The notes beneath the pieces are model-generated. The model had not been told where the DNA came from and ran no database searches. It saw only the letters and a list, made by a program, of their open reading frames with translations. A program made the position numbers and the translations under genes. 64,000 nucleotides of DNA, taken from Chitinophagaceae bacterium. Its GTDB lineage: Bacteria; Bacteroidota; Bacteroidia; Chitinophagales; Chitinophagaceae. Each line of letters begins with the position of its first letter. Position 1 is the stretch's first letter. Below are positions 59,309 to 64,000 of this stretch, in pieces. The stretch is taken from the NCBI GenBank assembly GCA_016703625.1, contig JADJBP010000001.1, positions 248,001 through 312,000 of the forward strand. The letters run 5' to 3'.

Positions 59309-59414
59309 AAATATTTTCCACAAAGGGACAAAAGGCACAATGGTTTTATTGATCATGGTGAACTGTTCCTTTGTGGATTTTTTTGAATAATTTTTTAAGG
59401 CAAAAAAATCAACT

Positions 59415-60232
59415 ATGTCATTCCAGAACAAAACAGTCATCATCACCGGTGCATCACGCGGCATTGGTAAAGCAATCGGTTTACGATTGGCAAAGGAAGG
59501 CGCCAATATTGTCATTGCCAGTAAAAGTGTGGAAGAGAACCCGAAACTGGGCGGCACCATATTTTCGGCTGCCGAAGAGATGGAATCAGCCGGCGGCAGG
59601 GCTTTGGCGGTGCAGTGCGATATCCGTTTTGAAGACCAGGTTCAGACAGTAGTTGATAAAACCGTTGAAAAATTCGGCGGGATCGATATCCTGGTCAACA
59701 ATGCATCAGCCATCAACCTCACACCAACAGAGCAAACCGAACCCAAACGTTTTGACCTGATGTACGATATCAATGTTCGAGGCACTTTCATGATGAGCCG
59801 TGCCTGCATCCCGTATCTAAAAAAGGAACCAATGCCCATATATTAAATCTGTCTCCACCCATAAATATGGATTTGAAATGGTTTCAAAACCACCTGGCCT
59901 ATACCATCAGCAAGTATGATATGAGTATGATCGCCCTGGGCTTATCAGCTGAACTGAAAAAATATAATGTTGCGGCAAATGCACTGTGGCCACGTACCAC
60001 TATCGCAACTGCTGCCGTAAATAATTTACTGGGTGGCGAAATGCTGATGAAGATGAGCCGCACAGTTGATATCATTGCCGATGCCGCTTACTACATTTTA
60101 TCCAAACCTTCCACTACCTGTACCGGTAATACGTTTATTGATGAAGAGGTACTTGCTGCAGAAGGTATTACCGATCTTGAAAAATATTCAGTGGTACCCG
60201 GGGCACAATTATATAAGGATCTTTTTGTTTAA
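59415..60232 (+). CDS. Short-chain dehydrogenase/reductase, HSDL2-like (frameshift)
   Basis: About 272 residues. NAD(P)-binding GASRGIGKAIG, NNASAINLTP, active-site YTISKYDM. Joined at the AAAAAA run near 59820, where one more A gives YLKKGTNAHILNLSPP. The C-terminal part has the NLLGGEMLMKM and YILSKPSTTCTGNTFIDEEVL regions typical of the HSDL2 type, without the SCP2 domain. Substrate unknown. Confidence 0.88.
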
Positions 60233-60366
60233 CCTGATCTGTTAATAAATTCCTAATAGTCATTTTCTTTGATGAGTGGTAACTTATACAGGGGTTTGCA
60301 CGTTTAATTTCGTACTAACATCATTACGCCATGAATGATGTGTTCGCAAACCAATAAAGTATAGCC

Positions 60367-62841
60367 ATGAAATGTTTTTCAATTAAAGCATTATGCTTTT
60401 GCATGCTGCTTACTTCAACTGCTTATAGCCAAACTGCTAAACGACAACTGCCTGCCAAAAGGATTAACACTACCATTAAAATTGACGGGGTTTTACAGGA
60501 TGCAGCGTGGAAAGATGCGCCTTTGGCTGATAAATTCATTGCCCTGCGCCCAACTCCTTTTATACCTGAAACTGCCAGGATAATGCAACACAGGTTTATT
60601 TTTTGTATAATAATGAAGGCATTTATGTTGGCGGATATTTACATGAAAAAAACAAAGACAGTATAGCTGCTGAATTAAAGGCAAGGATGGTTTTGGTAAC
60701 AATGATTTTATCGGCGTTATTTTCGATACCTATTATGATCAGCAGAACGGCTTTGAATATTTTGTAACACCGCTTGGTGAGCAATGGGATGCCAAGGTAT
60801 CGCCCAATACAAACGGGAACAGTGAAGACTTTAGCTGGAATGCTGTTTGGGAAAGCGCTGCAAAAATGCAGCACGATGGCTGGAGTTTTGAAATGTTCAT
60901 TCCGTATTCTGCCATCAGGTTCGGTAAAAAAAATGTGCAGGACTGGGGTTTGAATATTGTAAGGCGCCGCCAAAAAAGCGGGGAACAGTTGTTCTGGCAA
61001 TCCATTGATCCAAATGCCAATGGTTTTTTAACACAGGAAGGCTCATTTACCGGGCTTGAAAATATAAAGCCACCCATGCGTTTGCAGTTCTCTCCCTATT
61101 TTTCAACCTATTTAAATCACGATGGTACCGCAGCTACCGGGGTTAAAAAAAGTTCAGCAACAGTTAACGGGGGTATGGATGTAAAATATGGGATTAACCA
61201 GGCCTTCACTTTAGACATGACCCTGATACCGGATTTTGGACAGGTACAATCGGATAACCGGATCTTAAACCTCACTCCTTTTGAACAGCGGTTTAACGAG
61301 AACCGTGCCTTTTTACTGAAGGCACCGAACTGTTTGGCAAAGGCAATCTCTTTTACAGCCGCCGGATAGGTATTGAACCACGGTTTAAAAAATGGCTATC
61401 GCCCGGAGTTGATGAAACCATCATTGAAGACCCTGGCCAGGCAAAGATCATTAATGCCACCAAAATAAGCGGCCGTACTCAAAAAGGCCTGGGTGTGGGG
61501 ATATTAAATGCCATTACTCAAAAACAATACACCAAATTCCAGGATATCAATACCAAACAAACCAGGTTGGGTGAGAATATGCCGCTGACCAATTACAATA
61601 TTTTGGTGCTTGACCAAACCCTGAAAAATAACAGCAGCGTTTCCCTGGTAAATACAAATGTGTGGCGCAGCGGTAAAGATTATGATGCCAATGTTACATC
61701 GGCCCTGTTTGATTTAAATGACAAAAAAAATAAATGGAATATTGGCGGCAATATAAGCTTCAGTAATTTATTGGGGAAAAACGGGAAGAATACAACCGGG
61801 TATGCACACAGCATTTACTTTGCCAAAACCAGTGGCCGGTTTACATTTAATGTCTGGCAGGACCTGTATAACAGTAAATACGATAAAAGTGATTTTGGGT
61901 ATTTTACCAACAACAATACCATGGACCAGGGTATTTGGGCCGGTTATAACTGGGTAAACCCCAGGGCTGGTACAACCAGGTGCGGCTCAATACCAATATC
62001 TGGTACAGCAGGCTGGTTTCTCCCATTGATATAATTTACGCCGCAAGGAAATGATGTACCAGAATGCAGGTATGAATATTAACTTTAATGCACAAACGAA
62101 AAAACTCTGGTGGGTGGGGATGAATATCAATGGCGGGCCAGGCCGGAATGATTTTTATGAACCAAGAAAATACGGCCAGGTATTCCGGAATAAAGGCAGG
62201 GTAAATGCAAACATCTGGTGGGAAAGTAATTTTGCAAAAAAACTTTCCTGGGGCGGAAGCCTATATGCAGGTACGGGGGCGTGTTCAACAGGAAGAATGT
62301 TGATTACAATTTGTTTGGAAAGATCCGTTTCAGCAGTAAATTTTCTGTTGATAATTCAATCTTTGTCAGCAGCAGCAAAAACCAGGCAGGATGGGCAGGC
62401 AGTATCGGCGACACCATTATTTTTTCAAGGCGCAACGTGAACAGTGTTGAAAATGTGATCAACATCAAATACAATTTTACCAACCGAATGGGACTTACGG
62501 TAAGGGCAAGGCATTACTGGAGTAAGGTTAACCCGCAGCAGTTTTACGAACTGGATGTGAACGGTAAACTGCAGGCGCCGGCAAATCCCTTTACCGGTAA
62601 TGTAAATCAAAACTATAATTATTTAAGTGTGGATATGGTATACAACTGGCAGTTTGCGCAGGGTAGTTTCTTAAGCATTGTATGGAAAGATATCGGTGAA
62701 AATTTTAACCGCCAGTTTGAAAAAAATTATGTGAAGAACCTGGGCAATACCATCAGCGGCGACCAGTTTAACAGCCTGTCTTTACGGGTGATCTATTTCC
62801 TGGATTACCTGACCGTTAGAAAAAAATTCAGCAAAAGCTGA
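60367..62841 (+). pseudogene. DUF5916 outer-membrane-type protein with CBM9-like domain, multiply frameshifted
   Basis: About 825 residues after correction. Signal peptide (ALCFCMLLTSTAYSQ), then NTTIKIDGVLQDAAWKDAPLADKFI, which is the CBM9-like N-terminal sandwich. The middle is FIGVIFDTYYDQQNGFEYFVTPLGEQWDAK and FEMFIPYSAIRFGKKNVQDWGLNIVRR, and the DUF5916 barrel runs through LTPFEQRFNENRAFLL to FSKS. Breaks near 60580, 60690, 61325, 61985, 62040 and 62275. A secreted or outer-membrane function is expected. A terminator follows the stop codon. Confidence 0.8.
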
Positions 62842-62860
62842 ACATCACTATACAAAATAT

Positions 62861-62894
62861 AAAGTCCTCCCGTTTCAACAGCGGGAGGACTTTT
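62861..62894 (+). terminator. Terminator between DUF5916 and DoxX genes
   Basis: AAAGTCCTCCCG (62861-62872) pairs perfectly with CGGGAGGACTTT (62882-62893), followed by T. The leading AAA also makes it usable from the other strand, serving both convergent genes. Confidence 0.88.
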
Positions 62895-62898
62895 ATCA

Positions 62899-63257
62899 TT
62901 ACCTGTGATTTGTTCTGTTACCAATGATTATGGCAGCCATCGCCAGTCCTGAATCCTTTAATAACTGCCCGGGTTGCCATCCAAAGCCGGTTGCAGGTGC
63001 AGGGTAAAAACAAATACCAGCAACATGGCCGCCAGCAGGTAGCAAGCAACCGTTTTCAATTTATTGATGAGTATCGCTAAAGCAGCAGCAATAAGTGCAG
63101 CCCCGGTTATATATACCCAAACCTTGCCATCACCAGGCAAATATTCGGGTATCATACCGCTCATGATATCGGCATTCATAAAATGCATGACACCAAAAAA
63201 GCCCATAATAAAAGCAAAAAGGATCTCGGCAAACCTTGTAGGAAAGATTTTTTTCAT
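62899..63257 (-). CDS. DoxX-like membrane protein (frameshift near end)
   Basis: About 119 residues. Four membrane segments: LFAFIMGFFGVMHFM, WVYITGAALIAAALAILI, LLAAMLLVFVFTLHL and a short last one. As read it stops at 62958 after DGNPGSY. A one-base change gives LLKDSGLAMAAIIIGNR and ends at 62899, the usual end of DoxX-like proteins. These may interact with redox or sulfur enzymes; the role is unknown. Confidence 0.78.
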
Positions 63258-63354
63258 AATATCAGATTTTGTTTAGACTGAAAAAGTAAGCATAAATTAC
63301 TTAAAATGCAAGCCTGGGAATTTTATTAAAAAAAACGGTAACTATTACCCGAAA

Positions 63355-63403
63355 TAAAAAAGCCCGGCTGGATTAAACTATATGTAAATCCTGCCGGGCT
63401 TTA
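63355..63403 (-). terminator. Terminator after the S9 peptidase gene
   Basis: AAAGCCCGGC and GCCGGGCTTT form the stem (63358-63367 and 63394-63403), extended inward by GGATT/AATCC, with an AT-rich loop. On the minus strand a T run follows. It separates the peptidase gene from DoxX. Confidence 0.82.
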
Positions 63404-63419
63404 AAGAAAAAACAACCAG

Positions 63420-64000
63420 TTATTTCAACATGGTTTTTGGAGCATCTTTCTCCAGTAAATATTTATAAATGAATTTTGTTTTCAGGTTTTGAAAGTGGGT
63501 TCCTTTATTGCCGCCCCAACCATGCCGGCCGCCACTGTATGGCATAAACTCAAAATCTTTTTTGAGGTCCTGTAATTTGCTGATGAACTGAATGCTGTTC
63601 TGTATATGTACATTATCATCTATCATGCCGTGTGCGATCTGGATCATGCCTTTGTATTTTGCGGCATGGGTCATCACTGAACTGCTTTTATATCCTTCGG
63701 GGTTATTGGCCGGTGTGCCCATAAATCGTTCGGTATAGTGCGAATCATAAAGGGTCCAGTCGGTTACACTGCCGCCCGCCATACCATGCGTAAATACATC
63801 GCTGGCATAGGTTAAGGCATAGCAGGTCATGTAACCGCCATAACTGAAACCGGTGATGCAGATCTTCGTTGCATCCGCACTCCCATTTTCGATCAGCCAT
63901 TTTACCATGCTGCTGTAATCCTTCATTTCCCAATAGCCGAGGTTATGATACATATAACTTACACCTTCTTTTCCAAAATGACCGCTGGCACGGTGATCCA
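63420..64000 (-). CDS. S9 family prolyl-oligopeptidase-like peptidase, C-terminal part (runs off right edge)
   Basis: The frame is open to the edge and ends at 63420. The catalytic domain of a DPP IV-like serine peptidase: nucleophile GFSYGG, acid in HGMIDDNVH and histidine in GGRHGWGG. The segment before it (RASGHFGKEGVSYMYHNLGY) is in frame to the edge. The N-terminal propeller lies outside the window. Such enzymes cut after Pro or Ala in small peptides. The gene has no break in this part. Confidence 0.9.
   Translation of the reverse strand, partial: DHRASGHFGKEGVSYMYHNLGYWEMKDYSSMVKWLIENGSADATKICITGFSYGGYMTCYALTYASDVFTHGMAGGSVTDWTLYDSHYTERFMGTPANNPEGYKSSSVMTHAAKYKGMIQIAHGMIDDNVHIQNSIQFISKLQDLKKDFEFMPYSGGRHGWGGNKGTHFQNLKTKFIYKYLLEKDAPKTMLK

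Noticed and set aside
1..64000. Programmed ribosomal frameshifting as the cause of the split genes
   Set aside because: The breaks need insertions or deletions at different homopolymers in unrelated housekeeping genes, with no common slippery site or pseudoknot.
1..64000. tRNA, rRNA or riboswitch
   Set aside because: No tRNA-like cloverleaf, rRNA segment or recognised riboswitch core was found on either strand by eye; weak hairpins were explained as terminators or repeats.

Overview
The window reads as chromosomal DNA of a Bacteroidota bacterium, most likely a Chitinophagaceae-like lineage. The signs are type IX secretion C-terminal domains (the M1 peptidase and the 1443-residue Asp-box protein), large outer-membrane beta-barrel proteins of the TonB/OMP_b-brl type, a DUF5606 protein, a DUF5916 protein, MerC, LptC next to coaX, and several promoters with the Bacteroidota -7 box TAnnTTTG. 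No rRNA, tRNA, CRISPR array, transposase or phage gene was seen. About 65 protein genes are supported.

A technical feature dominates the window. Roughly 29 genes, including polA, typA, lptC and beta-carbonic anhydrase, are split by one or more single-base indels, mostly in homopolymers. After virtual correction each gives a normal-looking full-length protein, so an uncorrected long-read consensus is the likely cause, although a few blocks are damaged far more than the rest. I report such genes as one feature over the corrected span and use 'pseudogene' for those with many breaks. That label describes the sequence as given, not proof of decay.

Layout. 0-9.6 kb: radical SAM edge fragment, lytic transglycosylase, secreted M1 peptidase, GH25 lysozyme, DUF4440 protein, a metal-related trio (MerC, SCO, Fur-family regulator) with a palindromic operator in the merC promoter, M3 oligoendopeptidase, DUF5606. 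9.7-14.5 kb: broken outer-membrane receptor, then an ECF sigma factor with a one-TM protein and two Spy/CpxP-like periplasmic proteins. 14.6-17 kb: DUF2330 protein plus an RnfD/NqrB-like membrane protein. 17.4-21.7 kb: giant Asp-box/Calx-beta/T9SS protein, followed by a possible 184-bp MITE. 22-27.2 kb: ten small genes in one direction (DUF1579-like, lipoprotein, VOC, NTF2-like, SRPBCC, DUF6265, DinB, membrane, DUF1801 and a secreted protein).

27.2-39.8 kb, mostly on the minus strand: beta-carbonic anhydrase with bestrophin, DUF1579 lipoprotein, DsbA-like, DNA polymerase I, small lipoprotein, esterase, orphan ParA, UvrB, small membrane protein, TlpA-like thioredoxin. 40-41.9 kb: TypA/BipA. 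41.9-53.8 kb: a surface-polysaccharide block (two GT4, GT25, GT32-like, two GT2, one GT17, two methyltransferases) interrupted by two TPR proteins, a small CxxC membrane protein and MeaB. 53.8-57.4 kb: Lon-domain protein, type III pantothenate kinase, outer-membrane protein and LptC. 57.5-64 kb: aldo/keto reductase, ArsC/Spx-like, OsmC, SDR, DUF5916 protein, DoxX-like and an S9 peptidase running off the right edge.

Most of the gene content is ordinary envelope and housekeeping biology. I see no convincing new defence or mobile system. The best leads are the merC operator, the sigma/Spy module, the DUF2330-RnfD pair, the palindromic and MITE-like elements, and a GT17 gene hidden by frameshifts.
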